Positions 6,625 through 14,982 are shown, counted from the stretch's first letter. The stretch is DNA of 23,799 nucleotides from UBA9642 sp964545585 (GCA_964545585.1 CAZJFT010000011.1:1-23799); one strand, 5' to 3'. Numbers and translations: made by a program. The notes: generated from the letters alone by a model not told the origin.

Positions 6625-6634
6625 GGTATAAAAA
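6625..6634 (-). promoter_or_regulatory. TATA box for DUF1003 gene
   Basis: TTTTTATACC on the minus strand, about 26 bp before the ATG at 6604; it also separates this gene from the upstream one. Confidence 0.55.
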
Positions 6635-6639
6635 TGTTT

Positions 6640-7008
6640 TTATTGTGATTGTTTCTCAAGGTTTTTCTTGTAAATGAAGTTATGTTCCTGAACTAGATTA
6701 TATAGTTCCTGGAATTCTTTTTTAATTATATCAGAATCATTCAAATTTAATAATCCCTTGAAGTTGTTGACATAATGTTTGCATCCCTCAAAAGAGAAAA
6801 TCTTTACTCCTAACACATCATCATCATGAAAAACCATGTATATTTTGCTTCTGTTATTACTATTATCAGGATAAGAACTCCCTCTTACATGATGACCCTT
6901 CTTCCCATAACTCCCTATCTCGATGAATCTTAATGTCGTTAATTCATTCTGGGTTTCACACTTTTTATCTATAGATTCACTCATAAAAAAACAGGAAGGA
7001 TACATCAT
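6640..7008 (-). CDS. Unknown protein
   Basis: A 122-aa protein that I do not recognise. Visible patterns are a beta-rich middle (TLRFIEIGSYGKKGHHVRG, SKIYMVFHDDDVLGVKIFSF) and a helical C-terminus (SDIIKKEFQELYNLVQEHNF). It has no membrane helix and no recognised catalytic motif. The start is uncertain: ATG at 7008 (used here), the next codon at 7005, or an ATG at 6984 beginning MSESIDKK. A minus-strand TATA candidate TTATATTTA (about 7040-7049) suits 7008 with a short leader. The next gene downstream (DUF1003) has its own promoter. Confidence 0.6.
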   Translation of the reverse strand: MMYPSCFFMSESIDKKCETQNELTTLRFIEIGSYGKKGHHVRGSSYPDNSNNRSKIYMVFHDDDVLGVKIFSFEGCKHYVNNFKGLLNLNDSDIIKKEFQELYNLVQEHNFIYKKNLEKQSQ

Positions 7009-7057
7009 TTAAAAATATTTTCACTGAAAAGTAAATGCTTAAATATAAAGATAAACC

Positions 7058-7066
7058 TTTATAAAA
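7058..7066 (+). promoter_or_regulatory. TATA box of the sulfur-transfer/tRNA-modification operon
   Basis: TTTATAAAA preceded by CC. The predicted start of transcription is about 7087, leaving a leader of about 37 nt that includes a strong AGGAGGT ribosome binding site at 7111-7117, 6 nt before the ATG at 7124. Confidence 0.6.
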
Positions 7067-7123
7067 CCCCAAAATTTCCTCTCCAATAAGAACTACTGGG
7101 AATTAGTCTCAGGAGGTTAAAGC

Positions 7124-7318
7124 ATGAAAGTATATATAGAGAAAGAAGACAAGCTATTAGAGCTTAAGAAAATAAAGAATGTAAATGAACTTCTAAACAC
7201 ACTTAATATCAATCCTTCTACAGTGATCACTGTAAGGAATGATGAAGTAGTCCTTGAAGATGAACAATTGGAGGATACTGACGAAATAAAGATATTGTCA
7301 GTAATATCTGGCGGATGA
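7124..7318 (+). CDS. Ubiquitin-like sulfur carrier (SAMP/TtuB/ThiS-type)
   Basis: A 64-aa beta-grasp protein ending in SVISGG. The terminal Gly-Gly is the site that an E1-like enzyme adenylates and turns into a thiocarboxylate. The body shows the short ThiS/MoaD pattern: strand MKVYIEKEDKLLEL, helix VNELLNTLNI, the strand pair STVITVRNDEVVLED, and TDEIKILSVISGG. Its ATGA overlap with the thiolase gene and the following E1 gene indicate that it donates sulfur for tRNA thiolation, like TtuB in Thermus or SAMP2 in Haloferax. By analogy it might also be conjugated to proteins, but no evidence for that is visible here. It is the first gene of the operon, with a strong ribosome binding site. Confidence 0.88.
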   Translation: MKVYIEKEDKLLELKKIKNVNELLNTLNINPSTVITVRNDEVVLEDEQLEDTDEIKILSVISGG

Positions 7319-8235
7319 AATGCACTAAATGTGAGGAAAAAGCAGTATACCAAGGCCAGGGACAGAATTTCTGCAAGAATCATTTCCTTAATTATTTTGA
7401 GAATAAAGTATTCAGGACAATAAAAAAATATGAATTATTCGATAAGGATGATAATGTATGTGTTGCAACATCCGGCGGGAAAGATAGTCTAGCAGTATTA
7501 TATATGACGATGCTCTATTGTAAAAAATATGAAATCAAATTCTTTGCATTAGCGATAGACGAAGGGATAAAAGGTTATAGGGATCATACATTAGATGACT
7601 TAAAGACATTTTGCGACAAATATGACATAGAATTGAAGATAGTGTCATTCAAAGATAAATTTGGGGATACACTAGATAATATCAGAGATAAAGCATTGAT
7701 TGAACAGAACAAGAAACCTTGCACCGTATGCGGAATATTCAGGAGAACAGCACTGAACAGGGCCTCAAGAGAATTTGGAGCAACAAAACTAGCAACGGGA
7801 CATAACCTAGATGATGAAGCACAATCATACATGATGAATTTATTATTGGGAAACATGTCGCATAATGCGGCACTTGGCCCGATAACAGGATTAAATCTTA
7901 ATGATAAATTCATTCCAAGAGTGAAGCCATTATATTTCATGCTCGAAAAAGAGACAAGACTATTCGCGATATTGAAAGGATTCAAAGTATCATTCAATGA
8001 ATGCCCAAACATCAACCAATCATTCAGGGCAGTAGTGAGAGATGAATTGAATGCGATAGAAAATAAATTGCCTGGAGCAAAGAATGGAGTAGTCAATGCA
8101 TTCTTGGAAATACTTCCAACGTTGAAACAACACTATAAGAAGAACAAACCATTCAAATCATGTATAAAATGCGGCGATCCATCAGCTAATGAAGTATGCA
8201 ACGCATGCAAATTAGAGGAGGAATTGATTGCATGA
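7315..8235 (+). CDS. tRNA 2-thiolation enzyme, TtuA/Ncs6 (CTU1) family
   Basis: A 306-aa ATP-pyrophosphatase that activates the C2 carbonyl of a tRNA uridine and replaces oxygen with sulfur. It has an N-terminal zinc finger (C3, C6, C20, H23), the PP-loop SGGKDS (53-58), and three cysteines placed as the [4Fe-4S] ligands of TtuA (C136 and C139 in PCTVCG, C230 in NECPN). LATGHNLDDEAQ (159-170) is the conserved catalytic helix. A C-terminal zinc finger holds C283, C286, C295 and C298. TtuA acts on U54 in thermophiles and Ncs6/NcsA on wobble U34; sequence alone does not decide. Elp3 further along the operon favours U34. It overlaps the flanking genes by 4 bp on each side. Confidence 0.9.
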   Translation: MKCTKCEEKAVYQGQGQNFCKNHFLNYFENKVFRTIKKYELFDKDDNVCVATSGGKDSLAVLYMTMLYCKKYEIKFFALAIDEGIKGYRDHTLDDLKTFCDKYDIELKIVSFKDKFGDTLDNIRDKALIEQNKKPCTVCGIFRRTALNRASREFGATKLATGHNLDDEAQSYMMNLLLGNMSHNAALGPITGLNLNDKFIPRVKPLYFMLEKETRLFAILKGFKVSFNECPNINQSFRAVVRDELNAIENKLPGAKNGVVNAFLEILPTLKQHYKKNKPFKSCIKCGDPSANEVCNACKLEEELIA

Positions 8236-8915
8236 GTATAAGGAAAATTCATTCGGAATTCGAAAACAAGATGAAAGACAAGAGGATAATAGTCATTGGT
8301 GCAGGAGGACTAGGATGTGTTGTTGCAGACTTGCTCGCAAGGATGAATATAGGATTCACTATTGTCGACGATGATATAGTTGATGACACAAATCTTGAAC
8401 GACAGATTCTTTTCAATAATAATGATTTATTGAAGAAAAAAGTCGATGTTGTTGCAGAAAAATTAAAAGAATTCTCAACGATAAATGCTATTGATGAAAG
8501 ATTAGATGAAAAAAATGTCAAAGAAATAATTGGAAAAGCAGATTTAGTAATCGATTGCACAGATAATATGTCGACGAGAAAAATAATAAATGAATATTGC
8601 GTAAAGGATAATATCGCATGGATATATTCTGGTGCCGTAGGAGATATCGGGACAGTATATCTGATCAAGGACAATGCATGTTTCGAATGCATCAATCAGG
8701 ACAAGGATGGCGAGACGTCATGCGAAATCGGAATCATGAATTCTATTGTCGCAATTGTCGGCGCATGGACAGTAAACATAGCACTACAATATCTTCTTGA
8801 CGAAAAGAGTGAAGATAAATTATTGAGAATAAATTTAAAGACAAACGAAATTATTAAATTATCGACGAAAAAGAACATTAAATGCAAAGTATGTGGTGAG
8901 AAAAATGGACAATAA
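8232..8915 (+). CDS. E1-like activating enzyme for the sulfur carrier (ThiF/MoeB/UbaA family)
   Basis: A 227-aa protein. The start is the ATG at 8232 overlapping the thiolase stop. It adenylates the C-terminal Gly of a ubiquitin-like protein. Visible are the nucleotide loop GAGGLG (23-28), the acidic strand end VDDDIVDDTNLERQ (D46, R57), K70, the CTDN motif (109-112) and a zinc site from two CxxC pairs (C150/C153 and C218/C221). C164 in GETSCEIG sits where ThiF/MoeB enzymes carry the reactive Cys. There is no rhodanese domain, so sulfur must come from another protein. The partner is almost certainly the Gly-Gly protein two genes upstream. Confidence 0.9.
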   Translation: MSIRKIHSEFENKMKDKRIIVIGAGGLGCVVADLLARMNIGFTIVDDDIVDDTNLERQILFNNNDLLKKKVDVVAEKLKEFSTINAIDERLDEKNVKEIIGKADLVIDCTDNMSTRKIINEYCVKDNIAWIYSGAVGDIGTVYLIKDNACFECINQDKDGETSCEIGIMNSIVAIVGAWTVNIALQYLLDEKSEDKLLRINLKTNEIIKLSTKKNIKCKVCGEKNGQ

Positions 8916-9471
8916 ATCAAGATGCAACTGGACAGGAAATGATGAATTGATGATTAAGTATCATGATGAGGAATGGGGAAAACCAATTCATGATGATAGA
9001 ACATTATTTGAGTTCATCGTCCTGGAATCCGCGCAGGCAGGATTATCATGGAGGACAATATTGCATCGTCGCGAAGGGTATAGAAAGGCATTCGCAAATT
9101 TTGATTATGAGAAAGTCGCTAAATTCACACAGAAAGATGTTGAACGATTAATGAATGATGCAGGAATAATAAGGAACAGACTGAAGATTTTGGCAACGAT
9201 AAACAATGCACAGAGATTCATTGAAGTAAGGAAAGAGTTCGGCACATTTGACAAATACATCTGGAGTTTTGTAAAAAATAAGCCAATAGTGAATAAATTC
9301 AAGGAACTGAAAGAATTGCCTGCAAAGACAGAATTGTCAGACAGAATAAGTGCAGATCTTAAGAAAAGAGGCTTCAAATTCATGGGCTCAACCATCGTAT
9401 ATGCCCATATGCAAGCTACTGGAATGGTAAATGATCACTTGACGACATGTTTTAGGAAGGGAAAGAAATGA
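8905..9471 (+). CDS. tag: DNA-3-methyladenine glycosylase I
   Basis: A 188-aa protein from the ATG at 8905 (two in-frame GTGs at 8893-8898 are part of a GGTGAG ribosome binding site). It removes 3-methyladenine from alkylated DNA. It matches E. coli Tag along its whole length: RCNW, YHDEEWGKP, LESAQAGLSW, DAGIIRNRLKI, KKRGFKFMGSTI, QATGMVNDH. The zinc ligands Cys (RCNW), His (YHDEE), and His and Cys at the end (NDHLTTC) are all present, as is the base-pocket Glu in LFEFIVLE. It overlaps the E1 gene by 11 bp and elp3 by 4 bp, so it lies inside an otherwise tRNA-modifying operon. Tag is mainly a bacterial enzyme, so transfer into this archaeon is likely (inference). Confidence 0.93.
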   Translation: MDNKSRCNWTGNDELMIKYHDEEWGKPIHDDRTLFEFIVLESAQAGLSWRTILHRREGYRKAFANFDYEKVAKFTQKDVERLMNDAGIIRNRLKILATINNAQRFIEVRKEFGTFDKYIWSFVKNKPIVNKFKELKELPAKTELSDRISADLKKRGFKFMGSTIVYAHMQATGMVNDHLTTCFRKGKK

Positions 9472-11159
9472 ATTTTTATTCAGAGATAATAGATTGGATT
9501 AAGAAAGAAAAGCCAAACAAGGAAATGCTTTCTAAGAAGAAGCGTGAGCTATCAAAAAGGCATAAGATAGATATGCCTACAGACATCGCGATATACCTTC
9601 ATGCGAATAGTGATGACGCGCAATATATAAGGCCATATCTGCAGACAAAACCGACAAGGACAGGATCTGGAGTCGCAGTCATTGCAACGATGACTAAACC
9701 AATAAATTGCCCGCATGGCTCATGCATATATTGCCCTGGAGGAATAGACAGTTTCTATGGCAATGTCCCAAAATCATACACTGGAAAGGAACCGAGCACG
9801 ATGAGGGGCATGAGAAATGATTATGACCCTTACAGGATTGTATTCAATAGGCTAGAACAATATATTGTCATCGGACAGAATCCAGATAAGGTTGACCAGA
9901 TAGTTATGGGAGGAACTTTCACTGCATTCCCAAAGAAGTATCAGCATGATTATATCTATTACTCATTCAAGGCATTCAATGATTTCTCAAGGATATTCTA
10001 TAAGGATGGAGAGCTCGATTTGGAAGAGTTCAAGCTATTCTTTGAATTGCCTGGCGACATAAATGATCCTGAAAGGAGAGAAAGAATAAAACAGAAAATC
10101 CTCGAGATGAAGGACAAGAATGTCAAGACACTTGAGGAAGAGCATTTCTGGAATGAAGAATCAAACATAAGATGCATCGGACTCACTATAGAGACAAAAC
10201 CGGATTGGGCATTTGCTGACAAAGGGATAGAATTGTTGAATCTTGGAACTACAAGAGTCGAGTTAGGAATACAAACAATATATGACGATATCTTAAGATA
10301 TATCAATAGGGGACATGGCGCAGAAGACGCAAAGAAAGCCATCGCTGACCTGCGCGATTTAGGTTTCAAGCTAAACTTTCACATGATGCCAGGACTTCCT
10401 GATGTGGATGGAAAACGTGTGAGCAAAGAGAAAGACATTGCTAGTCTGAAAGAAATATTCTCCAATCCAGATTATAGGCCAGACATGCTTAAAGTGTATC
10501 CGTGCATGGTCATGCCAGGAACAGAATTAGAGAAAAAATACAATGAGATGATATTTGAGCCATTATCAACAGAAGATGCGGCAGAAATAATAGTTGAAAT
10601 GAAAAGGATAGTCCCTGAATACTGCAGGATAATGAGGATACAGAGAGACATACCGACATACGCCACAACAGCAGGCGTTGGAAGGACAAACCTTAGGCAA
10701 TATGTTGATGAACTCGCAAAGGAAAAAGATGTGCATTGTAGATGCATAAGATGTCGTGAAGTCAAATTTACGGAAGTAAAAGAAGAACCGCAACTAATGA
10801 TTCGAGAATACGAAGCAAGCGGCGGTAAAGAATTCTTCATATCAATGGAAGCAGACGATAAATTACTAGGATTTGTCCGCTTAAGACTTCCTACAAGGCA
10901 ATTGCATCCATCAATCACGCCAACATCCGCTTTGATTAGGGAATTGCATGTTTATGGACAGGCAGTCAAGATTGGTGGTGTCGATTCTGAAAAGACACAA
11001 CACCGCGGTTACGGAAGGAAATTGATGCAGAAAGCAGAAGATATCGCTCGCTCACATGGCAAAGACAAGATGGTAGTTATCTCTGGAGTTGGAGTTCGCG
11101 GTTATTACAAGAAACTTGGCTATTCTCTAGAAGGGCCGTATATGATTAAGGGGATATAA
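9468..11159 (+). CDS. elp3: tRNA uridine-34 carboxymethyltransferase Elp3
   Basis: A 563-aa protein combining radical SAM and acetyltransferase domains. It makes cm5U at the wobble position from SAM and acetyl-CoA; archaeal Elp3 can work without other Elongator subunits. The N-terminal basic segment (about 8-35) binds tRNA. The radical SAM cluster is C81-x4-C86-x2-C89 (NCPHGSCIYCPGG), followed by the acetyl-CoA blocking loop GKEPSTMRG (106-114) and the barrel motifs GLTIETKPD and TRVELGIQT. CRCIRC at about residues 423-428 is part of the linker zinc site. The C-terminal GNAT domain has HRGYGRKL (512-519) and ends YYKKLGY. It overlaps tag by 4 bp. With the thiolation genes upstream, the operon could make cm5s2U34. 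Confidence 0.93.
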   Translation: MNFYSEIIDWIKKEKPNKEMLSKKKRELSKRHKIDMPTDIAIYLHANSDDAQYIRPYLQTKPTRTGSGVAVIATMTKPINCPHGSCIYCPGGIDSFYGNVPKSYTGKEPSTMRGMRNDYDPYRIVFNRLEQYIVIGQNPDKVDQIVMGGTFTAFPKKYQHDYIYYSFKAFNDFSRIFYKDGELDLEEFKLFFELPGDINDPERRERIKQKILEMKDKNVKTLEEEHFWNEESNIRCIGLTIETKPDWAFADKGIELLNLGTTRVELGIQTIYDDILRYINRGHGAEDAKKAIADLRDLGFKLNFHMMPGLPDVDGKRVSKEKDIASLKEIFSNPDYRPDMLKVYPCMVMPGTELEKKYNEMIFEPLSTEDAAEIIVEMKRIVPEYCRIMRIQRDIPTYATTAGVGRTNLRQYVDELAKEKDVHCRCIRCREVKFTEVKEEPQLMIREYEASGGKEFFISMEADDKLLGFVRLRLPTRQLHPSITPTSALIRELHVYGQAVKIGGVDSEKTQHRGYGRKLMQKAEDIARSHGKDKMVVISGVGVRGYYKKLGYSLEGPYMIKGI

Positions 11160-11171
11160 AATGGTGATATT

Positions 11172-11378
11172 ATGAACAATGAATTATCAGACAAGATAGA
11201 AACTCACGAAATCGTCAAGAGAGGATTGTTTGTAGCATATAGGGGACAGAAGGCACTTGATAGACTTAAATCTGAAAGAGATATTGATGTGATAAGCATA
11301 ACAGCAGATTATGATTTCAGAAACATACTCAATCCATTTAATAACGAATATAGGATTGTGTATAAAAATAAATATTAG
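11172..11378 (+). CDS. Unknown small protein at end of the Elp3 operon
   Basis: A 68-aa soluble protein that I do not recognise. It is rich in charged residues (IETHEIVKRGLFVAYRGQKALDRLKSER), then a short strand-like part (DIDVISITADYDF) and a basic/aromatic end. It lies 12 bp after elp3 behind a GGTGAT ribosome binding site, so it is probably co-transcribed. Its stop codon overlaps the stop of the convergent flavin-barrel gene. It has no Cys and no membrane helix. Confidence 0.6.
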   Translation: MNNELSDKIETHEIVKRGLFVAYRGQKALDRLKSERDIDVISITADYDFRNILNPFNNEYRIVYKNKY

Positions 11379-11779
11379 GATTCTCTTGAGCTCTTATCTG
11401 GCGCTATATCATGGATTTCTGTGGGTGTTATCAATAATATTCCTTTGACTGTCCTGTCAGGATGCGCGTCTTTTGCCCATTCTACTGTTTCATCGAAGTG
11501 TTCTCCTGATGTATGATAATCACATCTGCCTTTTATCTGGAATCCTTTCATGTCCTTCCAGAAAACAAGTGCTACAGACTCATTCTTTTGCACATTCTGG
11601 ACCGTCTTTTCCATGAAATAATCCACAAGCAGAATCTTCCCATCAACAATCTTCACAGTAGAAACAGGGATAACATTCAAGTTACCATCATGATATGTCG
11701 CTAACGCTTTCGCATCTGCGTTCAATAATACCTGTTCAACATAATGTTCCATATCAAACACCTCATATTTATTCAACAT
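11375..11779 (-). CDS. Pyridoxamine 5'-phosphate oxidase-like FMN-binding split-barrel protein
   Basis: A 134-aa protein from the ATG at 11779 (MLNKYEVFDMEHYV). The frame is open upstream to 11851, but that part lies inside the nrdA coding sequence. The split-barrel pattern is LNADAKALATYHDGNLNVIPVSTVKIVDGKILLVDYFMEKTVQNVQKN, then SVALVFWKDMKGFQIKGRC. It matches the short PNPOx-like family that binds FMN or a related flavin/heme cofactor. The reaction is not predictable. It starts 10 bp after the nrdA stop codon on the same strand, so it is probably the last gene of the class I reductase operon. A link to the enzyme's redox or metal centre is possible but unproven. It is convergent with the small gene after elp3. 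Confidence 0.8.
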   Translation of the reverse strand: MLNKYEVFDMEHYVEQVLLNADAKALATYHDGNLNVIPVSTVKIVDGKILLVDYFMEKTVQNVQKNESVALVFWKDMKGFQIKGRCDYHTSGEHFDETVEWAKDAHPDRTVKGILLITPTEIHDIAPDKSSRES

Positions 11780-11789
11780 ACTATCTGGC

Positions 11790-13520
11790 TCATGCCTGGC
11801 AAGTTGCGCATGCTTCGAGCGCTTTCTTTCGGCCGAATTGCTGTGCAGCATTTATGCTGTGCTGATAATAAAGCGTTTTTATTCCCATCTTCCATGCGTA
11901 CAAGTATAATGCATTGACCTCTTTTGCAGGAGTCTTAGGGTTGATTGCAAGGTTCAATGATTGCCCCTGGTCTATGTATGCCTGCCTTGTTCCTGCATGG
12001 TCTATCAATACTTTCTGATCGATCTCCTGGAATGTCTTGAATACACCCTTCTCCTCTTCTGTCAAGAAATCTAAATGCTGTACTGAACCGTCATTATCCC
12101 TTATACTAGTCCATACTTCAGGAGTGTTCTTTCCCTTAGCTTCAAGCAATCTTGCAAGATACTTGTTCTTTATAGTGACTTTCATCTTGTCAATGTCCTT
12201 CACATAACAGTTCGACCATACTGGCTCAATGCTCTGAGAGACCTGACCGAGTATGAATGCAGATGAAGTCGTTGGCGCTATAGCCATCAATGTAGTGTTC
12301 CTCCTGCCATATCCTTTTAGTATTTTTGGCTCTCCATACTCTTCTGCAAGCTTTGCTGAAGCGGCATATGCCCGTTCTTTTATGAACTTGAATATCTGAG
12401 TGTTCAATCTTGCTGCGTCCTTGCTCTCTAATGGGATCATCTTGCTCTGAAGAAGAGAGTGCCAACCTAGAACGCCTAGACCAAGCGCCCTGTTCTCTTT
12501 TGCGAAATTATAAGCACGCTCCATGAACAAGAATGATTGCATCTTTCTTGAATCTCCACTATCCCTTAACTGTTCAAGCTTTAGTATGAAGTCGCTCATT
12601 ACTGCATCAAGGAAATACACAAGCATCTCAACCGCATCAGTATCCTTCCATTCATCATAATGCAATAGGTTCATTGATGACAGGTCGCATACGAATGACC
12701 ATTCCTCATTTGTAGGAAGCAATATCTCTGAGCATAGATTGCTTGACTTTATCGTAAGGCCCTTATCTTTATACACATCCACAGTATCCCTGTTTGCTGT
12801 GTCATAGAACATTATGTATGGATATCCAATTTGGCTTCTTGTCTCAAGCACTTTCGCCCATGTAGCTCTCTTCTTTGGGTCTCCATCAATCATTTCCTGA
12901 AGCCAATTGTCTGTCACAGTAACTCCATACGTTATCCCTTGAATGGCATTCCCTTCTGTTCCAATGTTAAGGAATTCATCAATATCAGGATGCTCAATCG
13001 GGAGATATGCAGCGAAATTCCCGCGCCTTATCGCACCTTGACTCACTATGTTTACTAGCTTATCGAACAATTGCATGAAATGCACAGAACCTGAAGAGTA
13101 TCCATTATCCCTTATCGGCGCGCCCCTTGGCCTCAAGTCTCCAAAGTATGCAGATGTCCCGCCGCCATACTTGCTCATCATCCCGACTTCTGCTTGCGTG
13201 AACAATATTTGTGACATATCATCTCCAACATATGATGAGAAGCAGCTTATCGGAAGCCCTTTTGACAATCCGAAATTCGACCAAATAGGTGAAGCTAATG
13301 AATAATATCCTTTTGACATGTAATCATAGAACTTATCTGCAAAACCTTTCTTCTCAAGGATTGCTTCAGCATGCTCAGCAATCTGTCTTATCCTATCTTC
13401 TACCTGCATCTCCTTTGAAAGGTATCCCCTTGCCAAGAATGCCCTGCTGTAATCGTTCAACCATTCTATCTTATTGGCATTATTTTCCGTCATCATTTTT
13501 TCCGCTGTCATCTTTTCCAT
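11790..13520 (-). CDS. nrdA: Class I ribonucleotide reductase, alpha (catalytic) subunit
   Basis: A 576-aa protein that reduces ribonucleotides to deoxyribonucleotides, using a radical passed from NrdB. All key residues are present: the redox Cys in PISCFSS (C93), the NLCSEI box (N261, C263 thiyl radical, E265), the second redox Cys in VCDLSSMNL (C278), the Tyr pair for radical transfer in LYYQHS (Y551, Y552), and a C-terminal reducible CATC pair (C571, C574). It is much shorter than E. coli NrdA (761 aa, from memory), because it has no N-terminal ATP-cone; that regulatory domain is on NrdB instead. A GGGGTG ribosome binding site precedes the ATG, 11 bp after the nrdB stop. Confidence 0.95.
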   Translation of the reverse strand: MEKMTAEKMMTENNANKIEWLNDYSRAFLARGYLSKEMQVEDRIRQIAEHAEAILEKKGFADKFYDYMSKGYYSLASPIWSNFGLSKGLPISCFSSYVGDDMSQILFTQAEVGMMSKYGGGTSAYFGDLRPRGAPIRDNGYSSGSVHFMQLFDKLVNIVSQGAIRRGNFAAYLPIEHPDIDEFLNIGTEGNAIQGITYGVTVTDNWLQEMIDGDPKKRATWAKVLETRSQIGYPYIMFYDTANRDTVDVYKDKGLTIKSSNLCSEILLPTNEEWSFVCDLSSMNLLHYDEWKDTDAVEMLVYFLDAVMSDFILKLEQLRDSGDSRKMQSFLFMERAYNFAKENRALGLGVLGWHSLLQSKMIPLESKDAARLNTQIFKFIKERAYAASAKLAEEYGEPKILKGYGRRNTTLMAIAPTTSSAFILGQVSQSIEPVWSNCYVKDIDKMKVTIKNKYLARLLEAKGKNTPEVWTSIRDNDGSVQHLDFLTEEEKGVFKTFQEIDQKVLIDHAGTRQAYIDQGQSLNLAINPKTPAKEVNALYLYAWKMGIKTLYYQHSINAAQQFGRKKALEACATCQA

Positions 13521-13531
13521 TTCAACACCCC

Positions 13532-14887
13532 TTAAAATAAGTCGTCTCCAGTCAAGCTTTGTGTTCTCTTGCTATAATTTATTGACCTCTTAACAAAGAA
13601 GTCACCATGTTTTGTCGCTAGGATTTCATCATCGAACCAGTCAGTCTCCTTCACCAATCTCTCATCAACCTCAAACATCTTCTTCATGCCTATGCTCACA
13701 AGCGAGTTGTTGAACCTGTTCTTTATGAACTCGATTATGGTCTTTTTCGGCAAGAAATCAAGTTCGCCTGCTTCAAGTATCCAATCGACCACTTCCTTCT
13801 CTGTATCGAATGCTAACTGACATAATTCTATGATTGCCTTCTCATACTCCTTATCGAACCATTCAGGATGCTCCTGCTTGATTATGTTTATTACATCAAT
13901 TCCGAACAATCCATGTATCTGCTCCTCCTTTGATGTAGCTTCTACAGCGTTTGACACTCCCTTGAATAATGCCCTATGCTTGTTGAATGACATCATTATC
14001 AAGAATTGAGAGAACAATGATACATGCTCAATGAACAATGAGAAGAGTAATATGGCTTGTGCGTACTCCTTAGAATCATCGCTTCGCGAGTTAGATATTG
14101 CCTTCTCAAGATATGCAATCCTCTTTGATATGACAGGAATCTCTTTTATTCTTGAGAATTCATCATTCAATCCAAGTATCTCAAGCAGATGTGAATATGC
14201 GTCCATGTGCCGGACTTCGCTTTCTGCAAACGTGAACCCTACGGCACCTATCTCTGGCTTTGGAAGCTTCTTATATATGTCTCCCCAGAATGTCTTCACG
14301 GCAACCTCGATCTGTGCAATCGCAAGCATGCTGTTCTTTATCGCGCTTCTCTCTGTTTCTGTGATGTTGACCTTGAAATCCTGTATGTCACTCAAGTAGT
14401 TGAATTCTGTATGTATCCAGTATGAATGCCTTATTGCAGTAACATACTCATAAAGTTCTGGGTACTCATACGGTTTCAACGGAATTCTCTTCTTGAATAT
14501 ATCTCTCCTCCTGAGCTTTGCATGCTCTTCCCTATACAATATATATGCTTTAGCCACATCATGGAATCCTTCAGTCATCAATGATTCCTCAACATAATCC
14601 TGTATCTTCTCAACCGTAGGATAATCTTCTTTAGAGACTACCTCTTTGTTTCGCTCCTTTTCTGCAATCTTCTCGACATAATTATCATTTATAAGGGCAG
14701 TTACGCTGTTCGTGACACGTTCAGAATCTGCTTTTCCGCCATGCTTCTGTGCAGCCATCGCCTTATAAATTGCTAAGGCTATTTTTTCTTTGTCAAATTT
14801 GACTATTGAGCCGTCTCTTTTGACCACCTTTAATGCAGACAATTCTTGATATGTTTCTTTTTGATGTGTTTCCAATTGTTCTTTCAT
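13532..14887 (-). CDS. nrdB: Class I ribonucleotide reductase, beta subunit with N-terminal ATP-cone
   Basis: A 451-aa protein from the ATG at 14887, behind a GAGGAGG site (complement of 14894-14900). Residues about 19-126 are an ATP-cone (LKVVKRDGSIVKFDKEKI, then DVAKAYILYREEHAKLR), the nucleotide sensor usually found on NrdA. The ferritin-like core follows. E224 and H227 (ESEVRH), E287 (FIEHVS) and E322/H325 (EEQIH) match the metal ligands, and Y231 sits at the tyrosyl-radical position (E+7, like Y122 of E. coli). The first ligand is probably E161 in HTEFN, where E. coli has an Asp nearby. NrdB-linked ATP-cones are known in some bacteria, such as Bacteroidetes, where they drive inactive beta oligomers when dATP is high. 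The operon is nrdB-nrdA-flavin barrel. Confidence 0.93.
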   Translation of the reverse strand: MKEQLETHQKETYQELSALKVVKRDGSIVKFDKEKIALAIYKAMAAQKHGGKADSERVTNSVTALINDNYVEKIAEKERNKEVVSKEDYPTVEKIQDYVEESLMTEGFHDVAKAYILYREEHAKLRRRDIFKKRIPLKPYEYPELYEYVTAIRHSYWIHTEFNYLSDIQDFKVNITETERSAIKNSMLAIAQIEVAVKTFWGDIYKKLPKPEIGAVGFTFAESEVRHMDAYSHLLEILGLNDEFSRIKEIPVISKRIAYLEKAISNSRSDDSKEYAQAILLFSLFIEHVSLFSQFLIMMSFNKHRALFKGVSNAVEATSKEEQIHGLFGIDVINIIKQEHPEWFDKEYEKAIIELCQLAFDTEKEVVDWILEAGELDFLPKKTIIEFIKNRFNNSLVSIGMKKMFEVDERLVKETDWFDDEILATKHGDFFVKRSINYSKRTQSLTGDDLF

Positions 14888-14950
14888 TGCAATCCTCCTC
14901 ACACAATAACAGTTGATGGTATAAAAATGATAGTAAGGAATTCAGCACAA

Positions 14951-14966
14951 ATCCTATATTTTGTGG
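14951..14966. promoter_or_regulatory. NrdR-box-like site 1 (class I side)
   Basis: ATCCTATATTTTGTGG matches 12 of 16 positions of the bacterial NrdR consensus acaCwAtATaTwGtgt (recalled), including the C and G anchors. It begins 32 bp from site 2, about three helical turns, the usual pairing distance. Confidence 0.55.
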
Positions 14967-14982
14967 TCAACAAACAAACAAA

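Noticed and set aside
11780..11851. Longer start for the flavin-barrel protein
   Set aside because: The extra residues lie within the nrdA coding region and do not resemble the family; the ATG at 11779 gives the usual N-terminus.
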